A DNA stretch of 5,916 nucleotides, taken from the NCBI GenBank assembly GCA_018648445.1, contig JABGRG010000161.1:1-5916 (forward strand). The letters run 5' to 3'. Made by a program: the position numbers and the translations under genes. Below, piece after piece: positions 5,720 to 5,916 of the stretch (the first letter of the stretch is position 1; each line of letters begins with the position of its first letter). The DNA comes from Rhodospirillales bacterium (GTDB taxonomy: Bacteria > Pseudomonadota > Alphaproteobacteria > Rhodospirillales_A > JACZKS01). Below the pieces are notes generated by a model. That model had not been told where the DNA came from, ran no database searches, and saw only the letters and a program-made list of their open reading frames with translations.

Positions 5720-5916
5720 CCGACCAAAACAACCCGAACGAAGCAGGTGCGGCGATGATGCCTTACCTGATCGACGGCTTAAAGCGCCTGAACGTGGATG
5801 AAATGGAGCGCCTGGACGCCGCCATCACGCCCGACACCGCCTTCCTCATGACCAAAGCCTTCGGCCCCGAATTGGGAGCCCTGCTGTGGCCCCTGATCGC
5901 CGGGGATGAAAGTTAG
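5716..5916 (+). CDS. Small acidic hypothetical protein, 66 aa
   Basis: ATG 5716 overlaps the TGA of the preceding gene (ATGA), with GGAG at 5704-5707 eight bases upstream, so it is almost certainly translated with it. The stop TAG is the last codon of the window, so the gene is complete. The protein is Asp/Glu-rich, with two probable helices (MMPYLIDGLKRLNVDEMERL and TAFLMTKAFGPELGALLWPL); the second is fairly hydrophobic but contains Lys and Glu and is not a clear membrane span. Tight coupling suggests that it works with, or folds on, the 430-aa protein, for example as a partner or assembly factor in the same possible phage-derived module. I do not recognise the family. Confidence 0.75.
   Translation: MTDQNNPNEAGAAMMPYLIDGLKRLNVDEMERLDAAITPDTAFLMTKAFGPELGALLWPLIAGDES

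Overview
The window looks like a piece of an alphaproteobacterial chromosome, probably Rhodospirillales-like. This is an inference from the GC-rich codon use of the outer genes, the NapH/NapG-type polyferredoxin, and the style of the Sel1 protein. I cannot name a species. All supported genes lie on the + strand. Small and large DNA signals are concentrated in the intergenic gaps.

Left part (1-876): the 3' end of a multi-cluster 4Fe-4S protein. Five cysteine quartets are visible, with an internal twin-arginine/hydrophobic segment between the first quartet and the other four. It looks like a NapH-type membrane ferredoxin fused to a NapG-type periplasmic ferredoxin. Positions 877-1087 hold a weak terminator-like stem, a TTGACA promoter candidate, and a perfect 13-bp inverted repeat just ahead of the next ribosome binding site.

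Middle part (1088-2960): a 161-aa protein of unknown function, then a secreted Sel1-repeat gene split by one in-frame TAG that most simply derives from CAG. Next comes a 49-codon ORF with a good ribosome binding site that runs into a repeat cluster and stops inside it. The cluster (2805-2958) has three direct 20-nt copies, one inverted copy and three decaying inverted fragments. It resembles REP-type or other mobile-element-end sequences.

Right part (2961-5916): a secreted TPR protein with kinesin-light-chain-like repeats, then a 430-aa three-part protein. That protein has a charged N-terminal half, a Gly/Ser-rich linker, and a compact C-terminal domain that I associate, from memory only, with hypothetical proteins of alphaproteobacterial prophage or tail modules. 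It overlaps by ATGA a 66-aa acidic protein that ends exactly at the window edge.

Reading the window as a whole: a conserved redox gene on the left is followed by an accessory region carrying two different exported helical-repeat proteins, signs of decay (nonsense codon, truncated ORF), a repeat cluster, and possibly phage-derived genes on the right. The best candidates for something undescribed are the repeat cluster, the perfect inverted repeat at 1038-1065, and the mosaic gene at 4427-5719. Nothing here proves a new defence or mobile system.
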